Source: Glutinoglossum americanum (lineage: Eukaryota; Ascomycota; Geoglossomycetes; Geoglossales; Geoglossaceae). Taken from it: 64,000 nt of DNA. The notes beneath the pieces were generated by a model. The model ran no database searches and was not told the DNA's origin. It saw nothing but the letters and a program-made list of their open reading frames with translations. The translations under genes and the position numbers were made by a program. The stretch is from positions 1 to 64,000 of the forward strand of contig JAGHQL010000149.1 of NCBI GenBank assembly GCA_020080175.1, read 5' to 3'. Every line of letters starts with the position of its first letter. The first letter of the stretch is position 1. Positions 22,673 through 33,977 of the stretch are shown here, piece by piece.

Positions 22673-24695
22673 TCACGGTTTCAGCTGCATGCCCTCGGCG
22701 GGCTTGATCCGCACCCCGGAGCACAGCGCGGGGAACGCCTTGCGGAACTCCGGGCCCAGCGACCAGTTGTTCAGGTCGCGCAGGTGGCGCTCGTAGACGG
22801 GGTTGATGCAGAGCTCCTCGGAGCCCGGGGTGGGGAGGAGCACGTCGGTGGGCTCGTAGGGCCAGTTGAGGGAGAGGCCGTTGGTGTAGTGGAAGGAGAA
22901 GTCTTGGAATTGGTAGCTTACGTAGTCGCGGACGAGCACGTCGCGCATTTTTGGCCTAAGAGGGGTTCGTTGTGGGTGAGCGGAAATAAATGAATAAATA
23001 GGTTGGCGTGTTTTTGGGGGCTTGTGGTGCTGTTGTTTTTTGTGGGGAGGTCGGGGAAAGAGAAAAGAGAGGTTAGCGTACCACGGTAAATAATCTACCC
23101 ATATCGGGTGCATGGTGAGGAGTTGGGATGGCCTTGGGGTGATCCAGTCCGGTACTCTATCGTAGTTTTCTTGTGTCGGAGAGATTTGCCACTGGAATAT
23201 TCGATGCGTTTAGCTGATCTTCTTCTTGTCATTTAATTATATAACGCAGTTAGGAGGGGCAACGAACCCGCATAACCAAGAACATAACGTAAAGGACAGC
23301 AACCTGCTCCGGCAGCTTCGACAGCATCTCGAAGCTCCCCAGGATATCCGCAAAGACCCTCGTGAGCGGGTGGGCTTTGGACTTCTTGTCGGGATTCAGG
23401 AGCGAGGAGACGCTCGGGTAAGAAGGGCCGACTACGACCGAATTAGGTACGCCCTGGGCGGCCAATTGCTGTCTTGAGGAGAGAAATTCTAGGAGGATGC
23501 TGTCGAGAGGACATGATGGGGGGATGTTTCGTGTTGGGCACATGTGCGCGATGGCCCCTGGAGAGTTCAAGTAATGGCCCGATCCGGAGGGATACGTTTC
23601 TATCCGCATGGCTGAAACGGAGCTGCTGCTACGGGGTATGGAGCATCCATGCATATCCGGTGAATCTGGTTTTTAGGCGATTTAAGAAACGTTAGATCGG
23701 CCGGCACCGCCTGATCGTCGGGAATGTGTTGGGCTGCGGCTTACCTATATCTCCTTGAGATGATGGTTTCGAGTGTCCACTCGGTACACTTGTGATATCC
23801 TGCGGGCCATCGAGCAGAAAGTTGAGCCCGAGTTTCTCGCCAGAAGTGCCTAGATCTAGGCCGTGGCGCATATTCTCCCTCGATTGGTCGACGAGGCTCA
23901 TGGGAGAGTATCGTCCGTGGTGCGGGATAGGAGCTTCTAAGCTTGAACACAGACGGGAGGAGTTACTTGCTGGCGATAGCAAAGCGTCTGTAGAGTGAGC
24001 TATCCTATCTGGGATGTTTGAGGCGGAGCCCTCCCTATCAAATGGCGTCTTCGAAGTAGGATATGCTAAGGATGGATGTAGGAGGTGTCTGGCTTGGGTT
24101 GGGTCATCGTATTGTGGACTATTGGAGACGGTGGGGGTACTAGATGATAGCGCGGGATTTCCAATGATCGACTCTGGAGAGTAAAGGCAGTGTTAGTATC
24201 AAATCGATATACAAAAACGGCAAATTGCTCAATTCTTACCATCGATTTTTGTAGATTGAACCATAGGTTGCAAGATGGCCACAACAGAATGCACTCGCTT
24301 TCGAATCTCATCGTACTCGGCCTGTACCATCTCCTTCTCCCTCAACGCGGCCTGTAGTTCTTGGTAGGATTTGCGGGACGTCAGTTCCTGCACCTGACGC
24401 TCCAAATCCTCAATCTGGTTCTTGGTCCGCTCCCGGATCGCACGCTGGGCATCTCGATCATTTGCACGTTTTCGCTGTTGATTTTCGCTTGTGGATAAGC
24501 TTCTAAACCCATTCTCTTTCCAACAGAAAACTTTTGGTATCTGCGACCATAGCTACGCACCTCAAGTTGCTCTGGGGTAAGATTTGCTACCCCTCGCGAA
24601 CTGGCTCCGGTCTCTCGTTTCCGTTTTGCGCCCTGGGTGGTATTGGTAGCGTCCCTAGCGGCAGGAGCCCCTGGAGTGTTCGAGCCGGTCGACAT
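22673..24695 (-). CDS. bZIP transcription factor with C-terminal DUF3425
   Basis: Six exons (24695-24561, 24474-24240, 24173-23745, 23665-23268, 23191-23082, 22958-22673), all canonical, give 530 residues. The basic region begins at residue 46 directly after the first intron (GVANLTPEQLE|RKRANDRDAQ, then AIRERTKNQIEDLE) and is followed by a leucine-zipper-like heptad stretch to about residue 110. The centre is Ser/Pro-rich. The C-terminus is the DUF3425 region typical of Aspergillus/Penicillium bZIPs: VFADILGSFEMLSKLPEQVA, MHPIWVDYLPWP, then MRDVLVRD and NWPYEPTD. It is a nuclear DNA-binding regulator; targets are unknown. ATG 24695 is used, and an in-frame ATG at 24713 would add six residues. 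The esterase next door lies downstream on the same strand, but no functional link is shown. Confidence 0.93.
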
Positions 24696-25441
24696 CTGCG
24701 CTAGACATCGCACTCAGAACTGCCTGGAAAGAGGTGCTCCGTTTCCAACAGCGGATTTCCAATGCGATGTGAAGCCTTCAGATGCAGAATGCCCGATGGG
24801 TTTGGCTGGAGAGACTTATATGCACAAGAGTCACGATGTTGGAAGCGAGCGGCCCAAGCAACTCATCCCTGGACGCGACCCTGCACAGACGGGATAAAGA
24901 CCACGGAATTGATCCAACAGATCGCGGAACACCCCGGATTTACGGACGATCTATGAACACTGTCCCCGATTGGTCGCTAACTAATTCGTCCCGATCGAGG
25001 CAAAAATCCTCCTCGATTCAAAGCGACAGATTTGCCTGCAGAAAGAGCCCCATCCTGTCTGTTCTCTTCTCTGGGTCCGAGCGGATGGGGATCTCGATGT
25101 GTGAACTCGCCTGTCGATCGTCTCCCGAACAGGTCGAAACATCATGTCGGGCGAAGCAGGGACTGGCAAGGATTAGTTATCAGGGTGGGAAACTCCGTCC
25201 CAACCCTGTAAGTTTTAGTCGTTGGCTTACGTGGGAGAATTTCTATCACCAGTACAGAGTCTTCATCTGCTAAACGGTACGGACAATGAGTCTAGACAAT
25301 CCCCGTTTTTCAATCGATACGAATGCATACATGCGTTTACGTGCATAAACATCTGCCAGATCCCCCATGCAGGTGTTCTCGCCATGGACTCAAGCATTTT
25401 ATCTCGGTCCGGACCGTGCTCCGCTCCGGAGACAGCGCCCA
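24696..25441. promoter_or_regulatory. Intergenic region upstream of the bZIP gene
   Basis: Contains the bZIP 5' region and the 3' flank of the hydrolase gene. The overlapping plus-strand frames (such as 24782-25273) have no motif and no splice support, so I treat the interval as non-coding. Confidence 0.5.
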
Positions 25442-26902
25442 TCAGAGGCGAGATGACAACCACATCTTAGCAGTCCTTGCTTGCTCTCCGTCCGTCGTGT
25501 AGAGGAATAATTTGTCTAAGAGAGGCTGAGCATGCGCCTCATTTGCTGTGATCACTAGGGTCGTTGCTTTATGGGATGCCTAGGACACGTTAAAGTCTGC
25601 GTCTGCGCGCGGGTGTGCCTTCCACGGAGTATCAGTTGCGACCTTACCTCGAGCTTTTTTGCAAACTCCCGGATATCATCTATCAACAGCTCGTCTCTGC
25701 CCGCCACGATCAGAATCTCGTCAACGGTCAGAGCAGACCACCAGTCGGATGAAGCGGTCAGAGGTTGGTTGTATGGATCCGCTTTTGCTTCTCCCATGAA
25801 CTGGTCTCCCCAGTATTGCAGAACGGTGTCCTTGAGGCAATCTTTGTTCTGGTTCAGTTTCATAGATGGTGCGCTGATGTCGAATGTCACCCAGGGAGAG
25901 AGAAGTGCTGCGCCTCTGAAGTTTTCGGTCGCCTCGATTTTAGGAACGCCGGGGTGCGGATGTGTCATATGGGAGAGGAGAGCAATGGACAAGTGTGCTC
26001 CGGCCGAGTCACCGGCGAAGACAATCTGCCATTCAATTGTCAAAACCAAATGTATAGTTGAGGAGACGTATTGCACATACATTCGAGGGCTTCTTGCTCA
26101 AGTTCGTAATCAGATGATTGACCAGACATGCTGCTTGTCGTAACTGATGCGGATATTGTCTTCCAGGGGCCAGATCTTCCATCCAGATCTTCCTTAGAAC
26201 GCTGCGAGAAGCACACCGGGGGTATAGCGGAACTCACCATATGAAAGTACTATGACTGCGGCATCACTGCCGAGCTTATTGAGAAGTTCTTTGATCTCCC
26301 AGACGAACTGATAATGAGAGAACTGAATGCACGGCAAAGAGTAACCGCCACCTAAAATCGTCAGACTGGTTCGTTGTTGGATCACTAGTCGTTGAAAGTC
26401 CCACCATGGAAATACACTAGGACCTTCTCAGCATCTTGGGACCCAACCCAATGCCCTTTCGTCCCGTCCGCAAGAACAACGCTCTGCGGGGTGAATTTCT
26501 TCCCCTCCGCGAAACTCATGTATGCTTTGTCAGTGCTGGGAAACAGGTATCTGGTTTTTGGGTCAGTGCTCAACAATAGTAGCAAATGCCTATAGTAGCG
26601 TAGAAGGATGTTCCGTGAGGGAACTCACTGGGACTGTTCTGACGAAAACGCCTCTGCGAGCGACCTCACCAAGTGGTAGGCCACATGCTTCCTATATTGG
26701 GGTGCTCCAAGACTCCCCCTGAACGGAGCAATAACGAGAACCAAAAAGGTGCTGGATACTAATGCGAGGTCAGCGAAGGTTAACGGTCAACCCGAGAATG
26801 GGGCCAGCAGAGCTCACGGGACATCAAAATCTTCGGAATCAGGACCATCTTCTGGATGAGACTTAATCGAAGCTTTCGAGGATCCTCAGGTGTTGAAGCC
26901 AT
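25442..26902 (-). CDS. Membrane-anchored alpha/beta-hydrolase (esterase/lipase, abhydrolase-3 type)
   Basis: Seven exons (26902-26818, 26758-26629, 26550-26405, 26351-26238, 26175-26081, 26025-25648, 25579-25442) assemble in phase to 361 residues. The N-terminus has a hydrophobic segment (SLSSTFLVLVIAPF, about 28-41) that may anchor the protein. Oxyanion-hole HGGG lies at 120-123 (split by an intron), the nucleophile in GDSAGA (Ser 197), an acid in AGRDELLID, and the catalytic His in TANEAH (His 332) in the last exon. The set is complete and the length is normal for this hormone-sensitive-lipase-like family, which hydrolyses small esters, acetylated sterols or mycotoxin acetyl groups. The actual substrate is unknown. 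It is divergent from the caspase-like gene at 27808. Confidence 0.92.
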
Positions 26903-27807
26903 GACTCGCTGTGGTTGTAAGATTGGGTTCGGAGATGGGGTAGAATGTAGAATGTAGAATTGACGGCTCGGAGCAAGAAGGTGATCTATATGAAGTCGGC
27001 GAATACTTTACGGATTTGCCATCCCCTGTACGACTCTTCCTCCCCGAGCAGGGTTAACCTGGATTTTCTGGCAATACGCTACCTCCTCTCTCACAAGTAC
27101 AACGTAAGGGCATCTTGGACGGCGACCCATGGGCGATTGCCAAAAGCTCGCTAGTACTTGTACGATGTTGCTCCTCCGGATAGCAGAGTTACAACGTAGA
27201 GTTGTTGGCCAGGAAGCTTGGGGTTTAACAGGAGCGTTCGTGCTGACGATTCGATAAGAGCTGAGAAATTAAGGTATGGTGCTGTGCTCTGGCTCACGAC
27301 CGGTCACCATAGCCAAGAAAACATATCTGTAGTGAAATCGAAATGTGCGGCTTCTGTCCACTGATACCGGCAGGCGCCATATCTCGGATCTCCGACCGAT
27401 CCAACACGATGTACGACATACCAACAACGAACCGGGGGTCGCTTTATATATTCGCAACGGCTTTGAAGACGCCTCAACCACATGGTTTACAACGAATAGG
27501 AATATGTAAGCTTAACTCCTATTGGCTCAATGCCGTTGTTTTTTCGGAATTTTGTTTTTCTTACTCGGCATGGTGCTCTGGTGACTTCGGCAGCCTAATT
27601 TAGAAACGTTTCCCGATATCGTAAGCCGCCCCCCCTTTAAGGTCGGGGCGCAGCGGAAGAGCCGGTGGGAGACAGAACATCTTCACGAGCATCACGGTGG
27701 GATTGAGGAACCGCTGTTATAAGAAGTGCGCCCTTGTGCTTGAACTCCAGCGGTTGCCTCTACAGCAATGAGCTGTCGCACCGATATCTGACCTGACGAC
27801 TCCCGCT
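26903..27807. promoter_or_regulatory. 905-bp divergent intergenic region
   Basis: Lies between the starts of the esterase (minus) and caspase-like (plus) genes. No coding segment recognised. A C-rich run sits at 27630-27637. Confidence 0.45.
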
Positions 27808-29462
27808 ATGGTTCCTCCTCCACGTTGCCGTAGACACCGGACGTCGATCCCTCAGAAGCAAGCCAAGTTCATTTTCAACAAGACTCTTTCAAGTTATGGC
27901 CAGCAGGGCGCTGGCGAGTATAAGAACGTCAACGCGCTTTTCCTCACATGGAAAGAAGATGACTTAAAATGTCTCGAGAAAGAGGTATAAGCCGCCTACA
28001 CTGTGCATGACTTGCGTCCAATCGCTGACGAGCCTATGGGCGCGATAGGTTATCAAGCTTCAATGCCTCTTTCGCGAAAAGTTCAACTATACTACACGAA
28101 ACTACCAAATACCCTCTCAAAAAAGCGGAACAAGCCTGCAGCTGGAGCTCGCAAGGTTTGTCAACGACAATGACAGCCCAGAAAATCTGATCATCGTATA
28201 TTATGGTGGCCACGGCGTCGTCGATGAAGGGCCATGGGGGTTGGAACTTGCAGCGTAAATACCCTTTAAAGGAATTACCGCAGGCTCGCATACTAACATG
28301 CTAAAGTAAAAGCAGAGGCGACGGCAACGGCGATCCGAGGGTATACTTCAACGACATGCTTGCGACCCTGCGGCTCATCGATTGTGACGTTCTTATTATC
28401 CTTGACTGTTGCCACGCTGGCAAGGCCTTTTATCCCGTAATGCCGGGGAAGAGGAAGTTTGAGCTCTTGACGGCCTCTTCTGAGGATGACTGGACTCCTG
28501 GGCCAGAGAAACCAGGCTCGTTCACAACAGTCATGGTCAACGAAATCGAAGAGCTCCTTAAGAACCAATCTTCGGGTTTCACAATCTCGACCCTCTACCA
28601 CAAGCTATACCATAGCCAAAAACTCGAGACCACACCATTCCTCTTTGACATGTCCCAACGGGATTACGGGAAATTATGGCTTCGTCCCAGCCCGAAGTCT
28701 GACCCGCGCCCGAAAGATGGCCCACACCGCCAACCCCAAGAGGCGCTTACCACCCTCAGCCTTACACTACATATTTCAGATCAGATAAACGATCTCGTAA
28801 TCCACGAGATCGCCAGAGGGCTGCAGTACCTAAAAAATGTGCAGAAGATTACCTTCGATGAACTAGATGCACCGGACAGCGTTGTTCTTGAATTGGTCAG
28901 ATCGGTTCGGATGGCAACCATTATCCGAAATTGGAGGAAAGCGTTCTTAAAACGAAAGAGGCAGGCAGAGGCCGCGAAAACTTCAACTGTTCCTGAAGAG
29001 AAGGAGGCGACTCAGATGAAAATTAAGGTGGTGGAACGCCGCAATTCATCATACTACGACTGGACATTTTCAGACTACATCATCAATGGGGAACGGAAAC
29101 CGATGAAGAGATGGTCGCTCAAGCAAGAACCAAACACAACGAAAAATCAAGGAGAATCTCAAGGAGAATCTCAAGGAGACAACGTTCCCTTTCCCCACCA
29201 CGTTCTCTTGTGCATATCATATTTATCCCTCGTCTTGCTCATGAATGCCCTCGCTCTAAGCTACCAATCAGTCGGGCGCCTGGCACGAAATTTCCTCCCT
29301 CCGCGTCCTCAAAGCGACCACCTAGATATCGCCTCGGAGAGAGGTGGCGTCTCTGATGATAGCAAAACTATCAACGGGAATTCTAGAATAACCTACCCAA
29401 CATACCAAAATAATGTTACGAATGGCGATGCGATTGACGGAGTAATAACGAACGGAGGCTAG
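27808..29462 (+). CDS. Caspase-like (peptidase C14) protein with C-terminal membrane segment
   Basis: Three exons (27808-27984, 28049-28254, 28307-29462) with canonical sites and a tactaac branch site give 512 residues. The caspase fold is clear: beta-strand plus His in IIVYYGGHGVV (His 114) and Cys in LIILDCCHAG (Cys 162/163, the second being the expected nucleophile), then FELLTASSEDD and SFTTVMVNEIEELL. This is the small fungal C14 family, distinct from canonical metacaspases because no Pro/Gln-rich prodomain is seen. The C-terminal third is new to me: a basic coiled stretch (IIRNWRKAFLKRKRQAEAAK), a short GESQGESQGD repeat, and a hydrophobic segment near 425-445 (LLCISYLSLVLLMNALALSY) that could be membrane-spanning. 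A role in regulated cell death is inference. Confidence 0.9.
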
Positions 29463-30084
29463 GGGTTTCGTAATACCAAGATATAGTATCTGTTTTCGCG
29501 GGACTGGAATTTTATGGAATTGGTCATGGCGTACAGAAGGAGAGGGTCTTGCGCTTCGGGTTCACATTGAATAAGTCGCGTTTTGGAGTATCATTATTGT
29601 GGATGGCGACATAATATAAATCGGTAATGGCGTATTTGGGATGCTTGGCTCCCTTTTAATCAAATCTGTTTGGAATTAACCACTGGCCCTTGTCATGGAG
29701 GATAGAGAGTATCGTGCCGCCAGGTATTGTTGGATCAAGTGTCGCCACGTTTCGGCGAATTCAGCCCTGCCCGCAGCCTCTATGCAGCCTTGGAGGCCTG
29801 ACGGGGGAGTCCGACGGCTTATTGGAGCGGGGAGAAGCCGAAAACGACATTGCTGGCGCGAAATGCTTTAGGCGGCTGCTCTGCCCTGTGGGGTCCAAAA
29901 CAGCTTGCGGCTCCTCATGCATTCGACAGGGTTAAGGGCCGCAAAAGATATATAGGGCGTTGAATCCAGCCAGATGGCTAAGAACTATTCGATTGATTTT
30001 ATTGCCCCGCTCGTCGTATCTCCGCAAACAGCGAAAAATACAAGGCTATCCTCCAAAAAGTAGCCTTCCGCAAAGGCTTTCCCC
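29463..30084. other. 622-bp gap
   Basis: 3' flank of the caspase-like gene and 5' flank of the small gene at 30085. No coding or repeat signal is seen beyond short unsupported frames. Confidence 0.45.
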
Positions 30085-30587
30085 ATGGCTGACGAGGTAA
30101 GATGAAGCATTCTTGCGCGCCCTTATTTTTCCGGTGTCTTGTCGGGGCGAGTCTGACAAGATTTGGTTGGCTGACAATCTACATTACCAGCAACGCATAG
30201 AGGATGTACCCGACGAGGAAGTCGACTCTCCGTCGAAAAGGTCTGCCGTTGTAGGGAAACCGGATTTAGAGAAAAAGACGGTAAGTATAACTCCTCTTGA
30301 CTTGGATTTGGGGGTTGGGGTCCCGTCTTTTTATTTCCGGTTGGACGTTTGAGGATGGCTCTGGCTAAGCCGTTGCCTGGTTGGACCAACAGCAAAACTC
30401 GAAATTCCAAGTAAACCAGAGGGTATACGAGAGGATCGAAAGAAATCAATTGGATGGGCCGTTCATCATTGTAAAAGTCTTTGGACAGGATGGGGTGTTT
30501 TGGTACAAGGTCAAGAGGGAGGATGGACTGGATGGACTGGTCTACCGTGAGATCTACGAGAAGGACTTGCAGAAGAAAAAGAAGTAA
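30085..30587 (+). CDS. Small 98-residue protein, SH3/Tudor-like barrel suggested
   Basis: Three exons: a 12-nt first exon (ATGGCTGACGAG, 30085-30096), 30191-30280 and 30393-30587, all with good GT/AG sites and phase-consistent. The N-terminal half is acidic (EDVPDEEVDSPSKRS). The C-terminal half (FQVNQRVYERIERNQLDGPF, then IIVKVF and VFWYKVKRED) has strand spacing like SH3/Tudor-type barrels and ends in a Lys-rich tail. No named family is certain. The tiny first exon would be missed by simple gene callers. Confidence 0.7.
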
Positions 30588-31213
30588 ATCGGGGATTCCT
30601 AACCGGGCATTCGCCGGAGAGGCGCGAGGGGAGAGACGATCCTATTCTTTCATCATGTTTGCGCTGGAGTTTTTTGGGATTTATTTTTCGGACTTTGCCT
30701 CACAGCGTATGCCTAAGTCTTGATTGATGCTGATGGCAATTTTGGGGCCACGAAAAGCTGAAGATCGAATATATTACTGGGACTTAAGACCTTTGTGACG
30801 CACTTAGACAGGGAATCGCCGCGTGGGCGAAACGCTTTCGAGCGGAACGCGGCGCATGAACATTAACGTTGCGCACCTGTAGCACGAGGCTTGCCCATTT
30901 CGTTGGGGAGGCCTCCAGCACAGCCTCCAACCTCTCAGATTCTCGCGCGCGACGGGATAGCCGTGTCAGCCCACCCACGAGGCGTACTTGCGCGGCTTGC
31001 ACAGCCTCGCCAAGCACGGACAACCAAACTTCCCGGAAGCGGTGAGCCCCAGGGGGTTTTAGGATTAAGTACGAGGGGATTCCGCTGATGATCGATCAAT
31101 TGCGGTGACTCTTAACGAACTTTTTCTGGCTGCCTAGCACGCACACACTGGGTCGAGGACGTTGTATGTGGTGAGACAATTTGCCTTCCGCCCCAACCAG
31201 CCAATCAGACGCG
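30588..31213. promoter_or_regulatory. 626-bp gap upstream of the DUF6594 gene
   Basis: GC-rich in 30890-31030 with short frames on both strands that lack motifs. Treated as 3'/5' flanks. Confidence 0.4.
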
Positions 31214-32643
31214 ATGTTCTTCTCGGAGAAAGAGACTTTGGGACCGACTACTCCCGGAGATCTCGAAGCCCAGAATGAGAAGGTAGTGCCGCAATCGCCG
31301 TCTGCCAGCACGGAGACTACGGTTGTGGGTGGCGATGGACTCAATTGTGAGCTTCTCCCAGCGCCCGATTTTGGCTTTCCTTCGGTTTTGGCTGCGGAAT
31401 CGTTGAGCTGATGACAATGATGGTGAAGCTCCGCAACCATCGAAACAGGGACGGTTTTCGACGTTCCTCAGGACAGGCACGTTCACTGAAGACAGGGGCG
31501 CAGCATGGAGAAAAGGGATTAAAATGCCATTGCCGGAGCAATATACCAGGAAGAGTAAGCCGTGAACCCGAACAAAAAGAAGAGATTTCCGTCAAATTGA
31601 ACACGTTATTCCTAACACCAACCCGCCGCACCAGTCGATAATGAACCCGCCGGCTATCCCCAACTCGCCGCTTTCCTCGACAGCGACCCAAACTTCACGA
31701 TGTGCCGCCGCTTCGGCGTCCTCCACACGCGTCTCCTCCTCTACCGACAAGACGAGCTCCGCGACCTCGAACGACGCCTCGCGCAGGTCGACCGCGAAGA
31801 CTCCCTCACCGAAGAGGGCCAACAATTCCTCGCATCCCGCGAGATGGACGAGGAGCACCGCCAAGACCTGATCGACGAGATCGACCAGAAACTCAAAGCC
31901 TACGACGAACTGGTCCTGCGCTGCCAGAGCCTGATCGCCATGCGCCAGCCCGCGAAGCGGAACTTCAGGAGTCTGACCACCTGGGTGGATAACGAGAAGC
32001 CCCTCTGCGTCGAGGAGATGGATTTCATCCACCAGAGACAAGATTTCGTAACGCTCGCCGCCGAGCGCGAGGACGGCTGGTTCGATGGCCTGGTCGAGGA
32101 CGCCCTGATGTCCATTCCGTGTCGCTTTACGAAGATCCTGTTTAGCTCCAAGTCTCAGCGCGAGAAGACGGATGATAGATACGTGCACTACGTGTCCAAG
32201 AAGCGGCTGGATATGTTGATCAGGGTTTTGCTCATGTTCTTTGCTGTTGCCCTGCTGGTGGTGCCAGTCTTTATATTGCTGGTCGCGAAGAGGGAGGGGT
32301 ACCTCAGGGTTGTGATTGTGTTGCTGTTTACGGGGGCTTTTTCGATGGCGTTGAGTGTCTTCACGAAGGCGAGGAGGCATGAGGTTTTTGCGGCGACGGC
32401 AGCGTGAGTTTTCCCCTCTCCTCCTAATCATGCATTACCTTTTTTCTCAGCTTCTCCCCCTCATCTTATCTCTCACAACCTGCTGTCCCCCCAAATAAGA
32501 AAAAAAAAACATCCCCTTACGTTTCTCTCTTCGCTTTTTAGTTTCCTCTTTCTCCTCCTAATCGGCGACCTCTTTCTAAACACAACCTTCGCACCCACAG
32601 TTACGCCGCAGTTCTGGTCGTCTTTCTCGGCAACCTGATCTGA
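31214..32643 (+). CDS. DUF6594 membrane protein
   Basis: Four exons (31214-31346, 31408-31554, 31635-32403, 32601-32643) give 363 residues. The conserved core is GYPQLAAFLDSDPNF, MCRRFGVLHTRLLLYRQDEL and a coiled Glu/Arg-rich segment, followed by three hydrophobic segments: MLIRVLLMFFAVALLVVPVF, RVVIVLLFTGAFSMAL, and YAAVLVVFLGNLI supplied by the last exon. The last 15 residues come from a 43-nt exon after a 197-nt intron. Stopping at TGA 32405-32407 would lose the final membrane strand, and homologues normally end this way. Function is unknown; the family is widespread in Pezizomycotina and probably multi-pass. Confidence 0.88.
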
Positions 32644-32715
32644 ACCTCCGGCCACCAAACTCTGCACATCGGTTTCAGGAAACCACCCTCCCACAACCCC
32701 CAATCCAATTCAGCG

Positions 32716-32742
32716 GGGTCGGGGTCGGGGTCGGGGTCGGGA
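32716..32742. repeat. (GGGGTC)n microsatellite
   Basis: About four tandem copies of the hexamer. It is not the fungal telomere repeat TTAGGG. Confidence 0.85.
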
Positions 32743-33833
32743 CGACAACCTACCTTCCCTCCAGAAGGCAAGAGTCCCACCGGTTATCTAATAAACCACA
32801 AACCGCTCGAGGCGCACCCTCACGCACCTTCTCCATTCTATCCATCTACTTCTCCCAAGGCGAACGAGAGGAGTTTTTTTTTAATGGCGTATCGGCTTTA
32901 TTTTCATAATTCTACAGGAGTCAGGGCTGGATGGGGCAGGGCGCTTATCCTCTTCCAAAGGACAATTGGGAAACTTGTCATGAATTGTATATGTATGGAA
33001 TGTGTGCATGTATGTATGTATCTAAGAAATATAATTCCGGCTGGCGTTTCGTGGCTTTTTTCGCTTTTATCGCTTTTCTTTCTTCAAGCTTCACGAAAGA
33101 GTATACCGTGATTGATTGGCTAGATTCTCTAGGCGGGGGGTTTCTCTCCCTGCTCGATCGGGGAGCGGTTACTCCCTCCCCCGAGCACGCGCCACTATAA
33201 CCCAGAGAACAACATTTAATACAAATTCGCCAGATTAGGCTCATCGGTCCGCGTCCTTCCGAGACGTGAGGTTACCTTGCCAGGAAGGCTTTTTTGCCCC
33301 AGTGGGGTATTATAGTTTTGTGGCGGAGCTAGGAAGGCACGCCACCGCAACGTAGGAATTACATGGCCAAGAGAGACATGAGAGGAAGCTCGAAATCCTG
33401 CTGCGGTATTCTGTTTACCCGATACCCAGTCCGGAGCTAGTGCTGACGGCGGAGTATACTACTGCATGGATTGGGGACTAACGATGGTGAGTTGTGCGGG
33501 GGCTTGGCGTGAGGTATCGTGGCAAGGGAGCAAGTGGGGCTCAGGAGGACAGGCAATAGATGGGAAAGGAAGCAACAAGGTCGATCCCGGAAGCAAGTGT
33601 GAGGCGGCCGCTTCGGCCGAAGATTCTCTATTGCCACATTTCTAACACCCATCACTTAAGTCCAGTCGAATAGCAGGGATGAGAACGAGAATTAAATTGC
33701 CTCCTGAGAAACTACGTGATTTTGCTTTCCGCATTTAGCTGGTAGGGTACGCGAACATCAATTTGATTCGCAAGTACTCGAGTGGGTCGAGTCTGTTTTG
33801 GGATGGGCCTGGCACCCGCAGACACAGACAGCC

Positions 33834-33864
33834 GAACAGAACAGAACAGAACAGAACAGAACAG
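33834..33864. repeat. (GAACA)n microsatellite
   Basis: Six tandem copies of a pentamer. Confidence 0.9.
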
Positions 33865-33977
33865 TGCGTTGAGCTCAAACAGAAACAGACAGCATTCATA
33901 CTGCATACCCACCACCCTTACACTCCAGCCAAACTCCGACCGCGAAGCACCTACCTACCTCCATTATCCTACCTCCC

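Larger units (their letters stand above)
32644..33977. other. 1.3-kb gap with simple repeats
   Basis: Holds a (GGGGTC)n run at about 32716-32742, a T run at 32874-32882 and a (GAACA)n run at 33834-33864. No coding signal passes inspection. The NAD(P)-binding gene ends at 33978 on the minus strand. Confidence 0.45.

Noticed and set aside
31592-32431. 279-codon minus-strand frame
   Set aside because: Exactly opposite the DUF6594 coding exon; a composition effect of a GC-rich exon, with no recognisable product.
32716-32742. GGGGTC run as possible telomeric repeat
   Set aside because: The sequence is not TTAGGG-like, is only about four copies long and is internal.
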